From Clostridium sp. 1001271st1 H5 (GTDB lineage: Bacteria > Bacillota > Clostridia > Lachnospirales > Lachnospiraceae): DNA of 64,000 nucleotides. The notes under the pieces were generated by a model, which searched no databases, was not told where the DNA came from, and saw only the letters and a list, made by a program, of their open reading frames with translations. This document shows positions 1-7,426 of this stretch, in pieces. The position numbers and the translations under genes were made by a program. How positions within the stretch are numbered: position 1 is the stretch's first letter; each line of letters starts with the position of its first letter. The stretch lies in NCBI RefSeq assembly GCF_005845215.1, contig NZ_SPHO01000026.1:1-64000 (forward strand), written 5' to 3'.

Positions 1-186
1 TAGACATAGCCACAAAATACGCTATTTCTTAAATTTTAAATTTCGTCACTTTGCCAATACTGATTTATGATACCTCTGAACAGTAACTCGGAATCATATC
101 CATGGTAATCAATTCCGCCCAAAGAGCCGGGCAATCCATTGCCGGCCGCCGTCCTCCCGCCCTGACATTATACCTGCATGGCCTGC

Positions 187-495
187 TCATAACCGTGAAG
201 ATATTTTAAACTGATTTTTCAATATCTCCACAATATCTTCAATGGCTTTTTCCTGTCCCGGGTCAAGACCATCCAATACAATGACCTTGCGGTGGTCCAG
301 TCCAAGAATATAATCCGTAGTGGTACGGTATAAAACGGAAAGTCTGGACAGAACATCGGTAGATGGATAGGCTATATTGTTTTCATAGTTACTGATAGAA
401 GACCGCGTTATATTTAAATGGGCAGCTACCTGTGATTGAGACAGATTCCGTCTCTCACGAAGCTCCCGCAGCCTGTAACCAAAATCATAAACCAC
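187..495 (-). CDS. XRE-family transcriptional regulator
   Basis: A small DNA-binding repressor-type protein of about 102 residues. The N-terminal 60 residues form a lambda-repressor helix-turn-helix (motif LSQSQVAAHLNITRSSISNY, followed by the typical E-N-x-x-x-Y-P-S). The C-terminal 40 residues are an unrecognised helical tail. The longest frame opens with ATG at 513, but the purine-rich AAAGGGGG sits after that ATG and 7 bases before a GTG at 495, so I place the start at GTG 495. A sequence TATTGTTCTA just upstream (520-529) recurs before the alcohol dehydrogenase gene, so autoregulation and control of that operon are possible. The fold is clear. The target is inference. Confidence 0.85.
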   Translation of the reverse strand: MVYDFGYRLRELRERRNLSQSQVAAHLNITRSSISNYENNIAYPSTDVLSRLSVLYRTTTDYILGLDHRKVIVLDGLDPGQEKAIEDIVEILKNQFKISSRL

Positions 496-649
496 TACGG
501 TTCCCCCTTTCATATTGTGTATTGTTCTATTGTAATAGTTCTAATGACATTATAAGTGTCGGAAATGTGGTAAAAAATACAACCATACTGACTGTACAAA
601 GGGAATAATTATGCATTTCTCCGTTCTATATAGTAGTGGAGGGGGAGAA

Positions 650-994
650 ATGAAAAAGTTATTAAAATATTTGGCCGCCGCAGGCCTGATAATAGTATTG
701 GTTATGGCGGTTTGTTATATCCGTCTGCCTGATTACAGAATTTATAAAGTATTCTCCCATAGCGGGTCGGATTTCAGGGAAGCGGACCTGTATGTTATCG
801 TATATAAACCATGGCATATCGAACAAAAGGTTCAGGGCATTGTTTCACGGCACAATGAGATGAATGGAACGCCTGATAAATTGACCATATGGCTCTATTA
901 CAGTAAATATGGTCTGGACCGGGGAAAGAATTTTTATAAGGTGATATTTGAGTATCATAAAAGCCAGGTGACGGAGCCGCCCGGGGCATGGTAG
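650..994 (+). CDS. Hypothetical membrane-anchored small protein
   Basis: Unrecognised protein of 114 residues. Residues 5-25 form one hydrophobic segment after two lysines (MKKLLKYLAAAGLIIVLVMA), so it is probably anchored by its N-terminus with about 90 polar residues outside. An ATG at 611 in the same frame would add 13 residues, but AGTGGAGGGGGAG lies directly before the ATG at 650, which fixes the start there. It diverges from the XRE regulator. No catalytic motif or cysteine cluster is visible. Confidence 0.6.
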   Translation: MKKLLKYLAAAGLIIVLVMAVCYIRLPDYRIYKVFSHSGSDFREADLYVIVYKPWHIEQKVQGIVSRHNEMNGTPDKLTIWLYYSKYGLDRGKNFYKVIFEYHKSQVTEPPGAW

Positions 995-1147
995 GGAACG
1001 GGGATTGGTTGATTGTAAGGAAATGATATTGGCCAGAGCATGAAAATTGTTTGGAAAATATATGTGACAATAATCGAATAAAGTCAATTATTGTAAAAAA
1101 ATTAAAACTTTATTGTTAAAAAAATAGTAAATATGTTAAAAGACAAA

Positions 1148-1182
1148 CTATTGTTCTAAGTTATCGCGATTAGTGCTATGAT
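1148..1182 (+). promoter_or_regulatory. Candidate promoter and operator before adh
   Basis: A -10-like TATGAT at 1177-1182 lies 17 bases after TTCTAA (1154-1159). The -35 region overlaps ACTATTGTTCTAA, which shares TATTGTTCTA with the region before the XRE gene. Promoter strength and operator role are inferred from position only. Confidence 0.35.
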
Positions 1183-1214
1183 GATAAAATAAAATAGTGA
1201 AGGAGGTTTAGCAG

Positions 1215-2309
1215 ATGAAAATAACAGCAGCAGTTGTGAGAGAGAAAGGTAAGCCCTTCCAGTTTGAGGAATTGGACCTACAGAATCCCCGCGAGGGAGA
1301 GGTGATGGTTAAAATAGCAGCCAGCGGAGTATGCCACACGGATGAGGTGGCCCAGCATCAGATGATTCCAGTACCCCTTCCGGCTGTCCTGGGCCATGAG
1401 GGATGCGGTATTGTTGAAAAGGTGGGAGAGGGGGTAACGGAATTCGAGAAGGGGGACCATGTGGTATTTTCCTTCGGATACTGCGGGCACTGCAGGAACT
1501 GCCTGGCGGGAAGACCCTATGCCTGTGAGAATTTCAATGCCATTAATTTTGGGGGTGTTATGAGTGACGGCACTAAACGGCTGTCAAAGGATGGCCAGGA
1601 GATTTCTTCCTTTTTCGGACAGTCCTCCTTTGCAACCTATTCTGTTGTTCATAAAAACAGCATTATCAAAGTGGATAAGGACTTGGAACTGGATATCCTG
1701 GGGCCATTGGGGTGCGGAATACAGACAGGCGCAGGCGCTGTCCTGAACCGGCTTAAACCGGCTGCCGGGTCAAGCCTTGTGGTGTTTGGCTGCGGTACTG
1801 TGGGTATGAGCGCAATTATGGCGGCTCATTTATGCCCTTGTAAAAATATTATTGCTGTGGGCGGAAATGAAGAGAGCCTTGCTCTGGCGAAAGAACTGGG
1901 AGCCACCCATACCATTAACCGGAAGAAATGTGACTGCATTGTTAGTGAAATCAAGAAAATTACAGAAGGCGGCGCTGATTATGCCATTGATACCAGCGGT
2001 GTGCCCGATTTTGTGAAAAAGGCATTGGCCTGTGTTAAATTCCTGGGAACAGCTGTGGTATTAGGCGTTACAGGAGAACTGACCATACAGGTTCAGGAGG
2101 AGCTTATGGGTGAGGGAAAGTCCCTCATAGGCATTGTGGAGGGGGATTCCAATCCGAAGCTCTTTATTCCGCAGTTGATTTCATACTATAAACAGGGAAG
2201 GTTCCCCTTTGACAGATTGATTCGCGTGTTTGAGTTTGATGAGATTAATGAGGCATTTGAGGCATCCCACAGCGGGAAAGCCATCAAAGCCCTGCTGAAG
2301 ATGAGATAG
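1215..2309 (+). CDS. Zinc-dependent alcohol dehydrogenase (MDR family)
   Basis: Medium-chain alcohol dehydrogenase of 364 residues, the usual length. It would interconvert an alcohol (aryl or short-chain) and its aldehyde in the cytoplasm. Catalytic zinc ligands are visible as GVCHTDE near residue 39, GHEG near 60 and GCGIQTG near 165. The four-cysteine structural zinc loop is CGHCRNCLAGRPYAC near 88-102. The Rossmann motif is GCGTVG. After the second strand the usual acidic NAD-selecting residue is replaced (AVGGNEES instead of AVDxxxxR), which suggests NADP(H) use. AGGAGG at 1201-1206 supports ATG 1215. It ends 14 bases before the aldehyde dehydrogenase start, so the two form an operon converting alcohol to acid or the reverse. 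The natural substrate cannot be read. Confidence 0.9.
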   Translation: MKITAAVVREKGKPFQFEELDLQNPREGEVMVKIAASGVCHTDEVAQHQMIPVPLPAVLGHEGCGIVEKVGEGVTEFEKGDHVVFSFGYCGHCRNCLAGRPYACENFNAINFGGVMSDGTKRLSKDGQEISSFFGQSSFATYSVVHKNSIIKVDKDLELDILGPLGCGIQTGAGAVLNRLKPAAGSSLVVFGCGTVGMSAIMAAHLCPCKNIIAVGGNEESLALAKELGATHTINRKKCDCIVSEIKKITEGGADYAIDTSGVPDFVKKALACVKFLGTAVVLGVTGELTIQVQEELMGEGKSLIGIVEGDSNPKLFIPQLISYYKQGRFPFDRLIRVFEFDEINEAFEASHSGKAIKALLKMR

Positions 2310-2323
2310 AGGAGGCGTTGAGA

Positions 2324-3760
2324 ATGGAGTATCAATTATACATAGACGGGGAATGGAAGGAAACTGTGACAGGTTATGTGGCTGAGGACAAGAATCCTGC
2401 GGATGATTCTGTGTTCGCCCGGGTACACTTTGCCGGAGAGGCAGAGGTGGAGGCAGCCATTGCGGCGGCCCAAAGGGCATGGAGGCCATGGGCCGGCACA
2501 CCTGCCGCTGAAAAGGAGCAGATTCTCCTGAAAGCAGCTGACTGGATGCAGAAGCATATGGATGAGGTGGCGGATGTGCTGATGGGAGAAAGCGGTTCTG
2601 CCTTTGGAAAAGCATACTTTGAAGCAGGATTTGCAGTGGATTTATTCAGGGCAGCAGCAGGAGAATGCAGGCGGGTATTTGGCCAGGTCCAGCAGCAGGC
2701 GCCGGGTGAGATATCCATGATTCGAAGACTCCCCCTTGGGGTAGTGGCCGGGATTGCCCCCTTTAATTTCCCGTTGCTTTTGGCTTTGAAAAAGGTGGTA
2801 TTTGCCCTGGCAGCAGGCAATACATTTGTTCTCAAGCCAGCCAGCGCCACGCCGGTTTCCGGTGTTATGATAGCCAGGGCGCTGGATGCAGCAGGGCTTC
2901 CCAAGGGAGTATTCAATCTGGTTCCCGGTTCCGGTGAAACAGTCGGAAACAGGCTGATTGAGGATAAACGCGTCCGTATGGTGGCATTTACCGGTTCCAC
3001 TGCCGTTGGAAAGGGGATTGCCGCCAAGGCATCTGTCCTTTTCAAGAAGTACTCCCTGGAGATGGGCGGCAAGAATCCGCTTATCCTTTTAAAGGATTTT
3101 GACTTGGAGCAGGCTGTGAGGATTGCAGGATTCGGGGCATTTTTCCATCAGGGACAGATATGTATGTGTACCTCCAGGCTGATTGTGGAGGAGCCTGTAT
3201 ATGACCGGTTCTGTGAAATGTTTGCCGCTTATGCCGGCACTATGAAGGTAGGGGACCCGCACCAGCAGGATACCATCATTGGTCCCCTCATTAAGCAGGA
3301 GCAGTGCCGGATGATTGACAGCCAGATTCAGGACGCTGTTTCAAAGGGGGCAGTGCTGATGACAGGCGGGTCCCATGAGGGCAACTATTATCAGCCCACT
3401 GTTCTTAAGGATGTGACGCCGGACATGAGGATTTTCTATGAAGAGAGCTTTGGGCCGGTAACTTCCATTATTAAGGCAAAGGATGCAGAGGATGCTGTCC
3501 GCCTGTGTAATGACAATGAATATGGACTTTCCTCATCCCTGCTGACCAATGATTTATCAAAGGCAATGTCCCTGTCCCTTGATATGGAGGCTGGCATGGT
3601 TCATATTAATAATGCAACGGTTTCAGATAATTCCACGGTGGCATTTGGCGGAGTGAAGAACAGCGGCGTGGGAAGGGAAGGCGGTTCCTATTCCATTGAT
3701 GAGTTTACAGAGCTGAAATGGATTACGGTCCAGTATACACCGGCGCAGCTGCCATTCTGA
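2324..3760 (+). CDS. Aldehyde dehydrogenase family protein
   Basis: NAD(P)-dependent aldehyde dehydrogenase of 478 residues, cytoplasmic, oxidising an aldehyde to its acid; closest in feel to benzaldehyde/aryl-aldehyde dehydrogenases. Visible motifs are APFNFP in the cofactor domain, FTGSTAVGK, the general base in LEMGGKNP and the catalytic cysteine in GQICMC. The residue after LKPA that is usually Glu in NAD-specific enzymes is Ser (LKPASATP), consistent with NADP use and with the partner alcohol dehydrogenase. A TTG at 2318 extends the frame, but GGAGG at 2311-2315 is 8 bases before ATG 2324, which I take as the start. It is the second gene of the adh operon. Confidence 0.9.
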   Translation: MEYQLYIDGEWKETVTGYVAEDKNPADDSVFARVHFAGEAEVEAAIAAAQRAWRPWAGTPAAEKEQILLKAADWMQKHMDEVADVLMGESGSAFGKAYFEAGFAVDLFRAAAGECRRVFGQVQQQAPGEISMIRRLPLGVVAGIAPFNFPLLLALKKVVFALAAGNTFVLKPASATPVSGVMIARALDAAGLPKGVFNLVPGSGETVGNRLIEDKRVRMVAFTGSTAVGKGIAAKASVLFKKYSLEMGGKNPLILLKDFDLEQAVRIAGFGAFFHQGQICMCTSRLIVEEPVYDRFCEMFAAYAGTMKVGDPHQQDTIIGPLIKQEQCRMIDSQIQDAVSKGAVLMTGGSHEGNYYQPTVLKDVTPDMRIFYEESFGPVTSIIKAKDAEDAVRLCNDNEYGLSSSLLTNDLSKAMSLSLDMEAGMVHINNATVSDNSTVAFGGVKNSGVGREGGSYSIDEFTELKWITVQYTPAQLPF

Positions 3761-3800
3761 CAACAGGCAGAGGAGGGAATACGTTTGATGGAGTAATGCC

Positions 3801-4268
3801 TCAGCCCTTTGCGTGCCTGGAAAAATAGGCTGTCAATACCCTGAGGCTTTCGTCTCTCAGGACGCCTGCTGTAACCTGGGGTTTCCAGGGGGAGTGCTCA
3901 AAGACGATTTTACAGCATTCAGCGCCGTTCTCATGAAGTATGCCGCATAAATCAATATCGCTGGCGCCGTAGACCAGCCGGCCCAGCTTAGTCCATACCA
4001 TTGCGCCGCAGCACATAAAGCAGGGTTCGCAGCTGGAATAGAGGGTGTATTCCTGCAAATCCGTGATATGCGTCTCAGCGCAAAAACGGCGGAGTAAGCC
4101 GGCCTCTGCGTGGAAGGTTGGGTCAAAACCAGTGTAAATCTGGTTCTCGTTGCTGTACACAATTTCACCGTCTTTCACCAGCACGGCTCCGAAGGGTTCG
4201 TTCCCATGGCTGACAGCCAGTTGGGACAGGCGGATAGCCTCTTTCATAAATATTGTATGGTCCATCAT
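3801..4268 (-). CDS. Nucleoside / guanine deaminase-like protein
   Basis: Zinc-dependent deaminase of the cytidine deaminase-like fold, 155 residues. The zinc site is complete: HAEAG supplies the His ligand and the proton-shuttle Glu, and SCEPCFMCCGAM supplies the PCxxC ligands. Length and the EPF-G-A-V-L-V-K-D-G N-terminal strand resemble bacterial guanine deaminase and TadA relatives. tadA itself is usually longer and acts on tRNA-Arg, so a free nucleobase or nucleoside substrate is more likely. The start is the first of two Met codons behind AGGAGGAACC. It converges on the aldehyde dehydrogenase gene and is a separate transcript. Confidence 0.82.
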   Translation of the reverse strand: MMDHTIFMKEAIRLSQLAVSHGNEPFGAVLVKDGEIVYSNENQIYTGFDPTFHAEAGLLRRFCAETHITDLQEYTLYSSCEPCFMCCGAMVWTKLGRLVYGASDIDLCGILHENGAECCKIVFEHSPWKPQVTAGVLRDESLRVLTAYFSRHAKG

Positions 4269-4377
4269 TTGGTTCCTCCTGGTTTAATTGATTTAACTGA
4301 TAATATGTTTATATGTATTCCGGGTTTTCCCGGCATGTAACGCGGTAGCGTATCCGGCTTATTCCGGCACAGGCAGG

Positions 4378-4617
4378 TTAATGGAGATAGTCCGCAAGCA
4401 CAAGAAAAAGGTAAACAGCCAGGCCGGCCAGCGCAGACAGTCCAATGAACATCAGGTATCCGTATCTGGCATTTTTGTCCTCGCCGGGACAATAGAAAAT
4501 TCTTCCGTCATTTGGATTGTAATAAATCTCCGCCTCTTCACCGGGTTTTCCGGCAGGAAGGAAGGCCAGCGGAAGCCGCGAGTCCACCCCTGTGTAGTGC
4601 TGGCCCTTGGCGTCATA
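4378..4617 (-). pseudogene. Remnant of a DUF3592-like membrane protein
   Basis: The frame encodes ...DAKGQHYTGVDSRLPL, then GEEAEIYYNPNDGRIFY, then one hydrophobic segment (YLMFIGLSALAGLAVYLFLV). DUF3592 proteins end with a Tyr/Gly-rich strand, a 'G-x-x-x-x-I-x-Y-N-P' segment and a last transmembrane helix, so this looks like the C-terminal part only. A TAA closes the frame upstream with no ATG between; the only possible start is GTG at 4587 with no good ribosome site. A short live membrane protein cannot be excluded. Confidence 0.4.
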
Positions 4618-4944
4618 GTTAGTTTTATCTGTGTTAATTTATTAAAAGCCATGAGCTATATCTTATAAATCATTTCCGTAAAGCCGCTTATTGCCTGCGA
4701 GGCCGAAGTTCTAGCCTCTGAGCCTCCTGCTTAAGAATTCCATGGCTGGCTGGACAATACCCTCCATGAGCGGAATAAGATTCGGTTCCGGAAAGAAAAT
4801 ATGCTGCAGCCGTAATTATGGTTCTGTGGGCTTTCTGGCTGCGCTTTAGGAGATGCGCTGTTTTCGTGCGATATTTCGTGTGATATCGTGGGATATATTT
4901 GTATATTCCATACCCATATAAGGATATTACAACAATTTCAGACA
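4618..4944. other. Intergenic stretch with no supported gene
   Basis: About 330 bases between the DUF3592-like remnant and the tRNA terminator. Short frames exist on both strands, but none has a ribosome site or recognisable protein sequence. I see no repeat or RNA structure here. Confidence 0.5.
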
Positions 4945-4992
4945 ATCAAAAACCCACGCAATTACGTAGTTTCTCGCAATTATGTGGGTTTA
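4945..4992 (-). terminator. Rho-independent terminator of tRNA-Ala
   Basis: Read on the minus strand, AAACCCAC pairs with GTGGGTTT, and the stem extends through AT-rich arms, followed by a run of Ts (complement of 4946-4951). It starts about 8 bases after the tRNA 3' end. Confidence 0.8.
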
Positions 4993-4999
4993 AAAATAG

Positions 5000-5072
5000 T
5001 GGAGACAACGGGATTCGAACCCGCGGTCTCTGCGTTGCGAACGCAGCGCTCTCCCAGCTGAGCTATGTCCCC
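5000..5072 (-). tRNA. tRNA-Ala (anticodon CGC)
   Basis: A 73-base cloverleaf on the minus strand. The acceptor stem is GGGGACA/TGTCTCC with the G3:U70 wobble that marks alanine tRNAs. The D-arm is AGCTCAGCTGGGAGAGC, the anticodon stem CTGCG/CGCAG holds loop TTCGCAA (anticodon CGC, reading GCG), and the T-arm contains GGGTTCGAATCCC. The discriminator base is A. The genome does not encode CCA: the next bases are CTA, so CCA must be added by nucleotidyltransferase. Confidence 0.95.
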
Positions 5073-5081
5073 ATTGATTCG

Positions 5082-5109
5082 ATTATAGCACGGTTGGGAA
5101 AAAATACAA
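5082..5109 (-). promoter_or_regulatory. Sigma-A promoter of tRNA-Ala
   Basis: On the minus strand, TTGTAT (complement of 5104-5109) and a perfect TATAAT (complement of 5082-5087) are 16 bases apart. The -10 box ends 9 bases before the mature tRNA 5' end. Confidence 0.7.
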
Positions 5110-5208
5110 GTTAAGTTTCGGACTTTTTACATATTTTTCTTCTTTTCAGGGCATACTGTTGCCAGAGATGATTGAGCCGCGCGGACAGGCGGCGGAAGGG
5201 AGACGGAT

Positions 5209-5361
5209 ATGGACAGGTATGAAGAAGAAAAGCAGGCCAGGAAAAAGTCAAATGAGATGTTTAACAGTATTACAGAAAAGGTGAAGCCGGAAAACCAGAA
5301 CCAGACCCATAACTCCAGACGGGAAGGAATGGGACCAAATACAAAGAGGAAACCATGTTAA
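5209..5361 (+). CDS. Small charged hypothetical protein (50 aa)
   Basis: An open frame of 50 codons, highly charged and without hydrophobic segment (MDRYEEEKQARKKSNEMF at the start, GPNTKRKPC at the end). GGAAGGGAG precedes the ATG by 6 bases and a strong terminator follows the stop immediately, so it looks like a complete one-gene transcript. No family recognised. The high Lys/Glu/Asn content suggests a soluble, perhaps disordered, protein. Confidence 0.55.
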   Translation: MDRYEEEKQARKKSNEMFNSITEKVKPENQNQTHNSRREGMGPNTKRKPC

Positions 5362-5394
5362 GCATCCATGCGGGTGCTTTTCTTTTTGACTTTT
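5360..5394 (+). terminator. Terminator of the 50-aa gene
   Basis: AGCATCC and GGGTGCT form a 7-bp stem around ATGC, followed by TTTTCTTTTTG. It overlaps the stop codon of the small gene. Confidence 0.75.
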
Positions 5395-5431
5395 TTGACG
5401 GACATGCGGACGAATCTTTGAACGCCTGAGG

Positions 5432-5465
5432 TTATCCACAATGTTGTGGAAAAGATTGTGGATAA
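5432..5465. promoter_or_regulatory. Cluster of three DnaA-box-like sites
   Basis: TTATCCACA (5432-5440, + strand), TTTTCCACA (complement of 5445-5453) and TTATCCACA (complement of 5457-5465) lie within 34 bases. Two are perfect matches to the DnaA consensus and the third is a known strong variant. The outer two form an inverted repeat with 11-bp arms. No dnaA or dnaN is nearby, so this is not the chromosomal origin. It could be a DnaA-binding cluster or simply a hairpin. Confidence 0.45.
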
Positions 5466-5492
5466 TATGTTATTATCTGATAAATTGAATGA

Positions 5493-5541
5493 AAAAGAGA
5501 CTGTGACAGACAGAGATATGTCCTGCCTGTACACAGTCCCT
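5493..5541 (-). terminator. Terminator of the DUF1540 gene
   Basis: On the minus strand GGACTGTG ... CACAGTCT closes a long stem whose inner arms ACAGGCAG/CTGTCTGT also pair, followed by CTTTTTC. It lies just after the stop codon at 5552. Confidence 0.7.
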
Positions 5542-5551
5542 GAGGATGGAA

Positions 5552-5725
5552 TTACTGAGCCTTATTTACAAAAGACTCGCAGTCTGTACATTCCTTCTTG
5601 GTTGGGTTCATTTCGTGAGTTCCGACCTTGATGGCGTCCAGGGTACAGTAATCCTCAGACTGTGCATTGTAAGCACAGTTCTTGATGGTACATTTGATGC
5701 TCTCATTTTTTCCATTTACTTTCAT
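5552..5725 (-). CDS. DUF1540-type small cysteine-rich protein
   Basis: A 57-residue protein too short for most gene-length cut-offs. Five cysteines are placed as in DUF1540: IKCTIKNCAYN, then DYCTLDAI, then ECTDCESF. Such proteins probably bind a metal ion; their function is unknown and they are abundant in sporulating Clostridia. AGGAGG lies 7 bases before the ATG, and a terminator follows. It points towards the 50-aa gene, with the DnaA-box cluster between. Confidence 0.85.
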   Translation of the reverse strand: MKVNGKNESIKCTIKNCAYNAQSEDYCTLDAIKVGTHEMNPTKKECTDCESFVNKAQ

Positions 5726-5885
5726 GGTAAAGCCTCCTTTTAAATTGAATTGGATTCAGGTTTATTATTTGCAGAAAAACAGAAAAAATACCCCCAATAT
5801 GCAGGCGAAATAAAAACTGCGGTTTAGAATTTAAGGGAAATGCCTTATATTTTAGGAGGATAAGGCTGTATAAAATAAAATATGT

Positions 5886-5914
5886 TTGAAAAATCTTATG
5901 TTTTGTTATATACT
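5886..5914 (+). promoter_or_regulatory. Sigma-A promoter of the SEC-C gene
   Basis: TTGAAA (5886-5891) and TATACT (5909-5914) with exactly 17 bases between. Transcription would begin near 5921, leaving a leader of about 110 bases that is G+C-rich around 5920-6000. Confidence 0.7.
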
Positions 5915-6030
5915 AAGGTCTATGGGCGGCCATGGACAGGCAGCGGAGCGGTCCGGCAGACAGGATGAGGCATGGCGCCCGGGACAGGAAGCCCCTGGAA
6001 CATAAATAATACAAAAAGGATGGTTTTACT

Positions 6031-6540
6031 ATGGCACTGTTAGAGACATGGAGAAATCTGGCTTACGGCGACGGCCTGGATGATAAAAAGAAAGAAGAAT
6101 TGTGGGCTGGATATTTTCAGATTGAGAAGGGAATCTATGAGCAGATTCTCTCTAACCCAACAGAGGTTATCACAGGCACTGTAAAGGACCTGGCAGAGAA
6201 GTACAATACGGAAATCCTTATCATGACCGGTTTCCTGGATGGAATCAATGAGAGCCTGAAGGGTTATGAGAACCCCATTGAAACCATGGAAGAGGACACA
6301 GAGGTTAAGATTGAGATTGACCCGGAGAAGCTGTACTACAATATGGTAGAGGCAAAGGCTAACTGGCTGTATGAGCTTCCCCAGTGGGATGAGCTCCTCA
6401 CACCGGATAAGCGCAAGGAACTGTACAAGGCCCAGAAGGCTTCCGGTACAGTGCGCAAGGGCAAAAAGATTTTCCCAAATGACCCCTGTCCATGCGGAAG
6501 CGGCAAGAAATATAAGAAGTGCTGCGGAAAGAACGCATAA
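6031..6540 (+). CDS. SEC-C motif protein
   Basis: A 169-residue soluble protein. The last 25 residues are a complete SEC-C zinc-binding motif (CPCGSGKKYKKCCG), the same module found at the SecA C-terminus. The first 140 residues are helical and acidic, with no recognised enzyme motif. SEC-C proteins often contact ribosomes, SecB or other protein partners, but the role of this one is not known. AAAAGGA precedes the ATG, the upstream promoter is strong, and a terminator follows, so it is monocistronic. Confidence 0.85.
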   Translation: MALLETWRNLAYGDGLDDKKKEELWAGYFQIEKGIYEQILSNPTEVITGTVKDLAEKYNTEILIMTGFLDGINESLKGYENPIETMEEDTEVKIEIDPEKLYYNMVEAKANWLYELPQWDELLTPDKRKELYKAQKASGTVRKGKKIFPNDPCPCGSGKKYKKCCGKNA

Positions 6541-6557
6541 AGCCCAGGATTTTACCC

Positions 6558-6592
6558 GCCTGCCCGGAACTGTTCCGGACAGGCGCTTTTGT
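6558..6592 (+). terminator. Terminator after the SEC-C gene
   Basis: GCCTGCCCGGAAC and GTTCCGGACAGGC pair over 13 positions with one mismatch, followed by GCTTTTG. Confidence 0.7.
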
Positions 6593-6653
6593 AGTTGAAT
6601 GATTCAGTGATGGCGCGGGAATGAGACGCAGCGCTGCCGGGAAGGATGAAGAC

Positions 6654-7421
6654 ATGGAAGCTTACAGCAGTTTTGCAGAGGTCTACGACATTTTTCAGGA
6701 CAATGTACCCTATGAGGCGTGGTGTTCCTATGTCACCGGGCTGTTGCGGGAGCAGGGGGTGGAGAACGGCCTGGTGCTGGACCTGGGCTGCGGTACGGGC
6801 AGCCTTACCGGGCTTCTGGCAAAGGCCGGGTACGATATGATAGGAATTGATAATTCCGGGGAAATGCTTCAGATGGCCATGGATAAGCGGGCGGCCTCGG
6901 GACAGGATATTCTCTATCTCCTGCAGGACATGCGGGAATTTGAGCTTTACGGTACGGTGCGGGCAGTTGTCAGCATATGTGATTCCATGAATTATATCAT
7001 GGAGCACCAGGATTTGGTGCAGGTATTCCGGCTGGTGAATAATTATCTGGACCCAGGGGGAGTATTTGTTTTTGACCTGAATACAGAGTATAAGTACCGG
7101 GAATTGCTGGCGGATAATACCTTTGCAGAGGCCAGGGAGGAGAGCAGTTTTATCTGGGACAATTTCTACGACGAAGAAACCAGGATAAATGAGTATGACC
7201 TGACACTGTTTATACGCGAGGGTGAGCTGTACCGCAAGTATGAGGAAACCCATTTCCAGAAAGCCTACAGCCTGGAGGAGGTAAGGCAGGCAGCGGAGGA
7301 GGCAGGCATGGAGTTTGTTGCTGCTTACGATGCCTGCACCCGTAATCCGGTACGGGAGGACAGTGAACGCATCTATATCATCATGAGGGAACAGGGCAAG
7401 ACAATCAGAGACGAGGAGTGA
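6654..7421 (+). CDS. Class I SAM-dependent methyltransferase
   Basis: A 255-residue methyltransferase. The SAM-binding motif I is VLDLGCGTGSLTGLL, followed by the acidic IGIDNSGEML and the DMREFEL strand. The C-terminal half has the added beta segment (FVFDLNTEYKY, ESSFIWDN) common in bacterial small-molecule methyltransferases. A longer frame begins at 6621, but GGAAGGA is 8 bases before ATG 6654. The stop is 5 bases before the Hsp33 start, so both are co-transcribed. The substrate is unknown. Confidence 0.85.
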   Translation: MEAYSSFAEVYDIFQDNVPYEAWCSYVTGLLREQGVENGLVLDLGCGTGSLTGLLAKAGYDMIGIDNSGEMLQMAMDKRAASGQDILYLLQDMREFELYGTVRAVVSICDSMNYIMEHQDLVQVFRLVNNYLDPGGVFVFDLNTEYKYRELLADNTFAEAREESSFIWDNFYDEETRINEYDLTLFIREGELYRKYEETHFQKAYSLEEVRQAAEEAGMEFVAAYDACTRNPVREDSERIYIIMREQGKTIRDEE

Positions 7422-7426
7422 ATTGT

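Noticed and set aside
2374..3072. Minus-strand frame of 232 codons inside the aldehyde dehydrogenase
   Set aside because: It lies wholly opposite a clear gene, has no ribosome site and encodes Ser/Pro/Ala-rich sequence typical of an antisense shadow.
3761..3800. AGGAGGG followed by TTTGATGGAGTAA as a start of another adh-operon gene
   Set aside because: The frame stops after two codons and the convergent deaminase begins directly after; at most a trace of a lost third gene.
5432..5465. DnaA-box cluster as a replication origin
   Set aside because: No dnaA, dnaN, rpmH or extended A+T-rich unwinding region is present; only a binding cluster can be argued.
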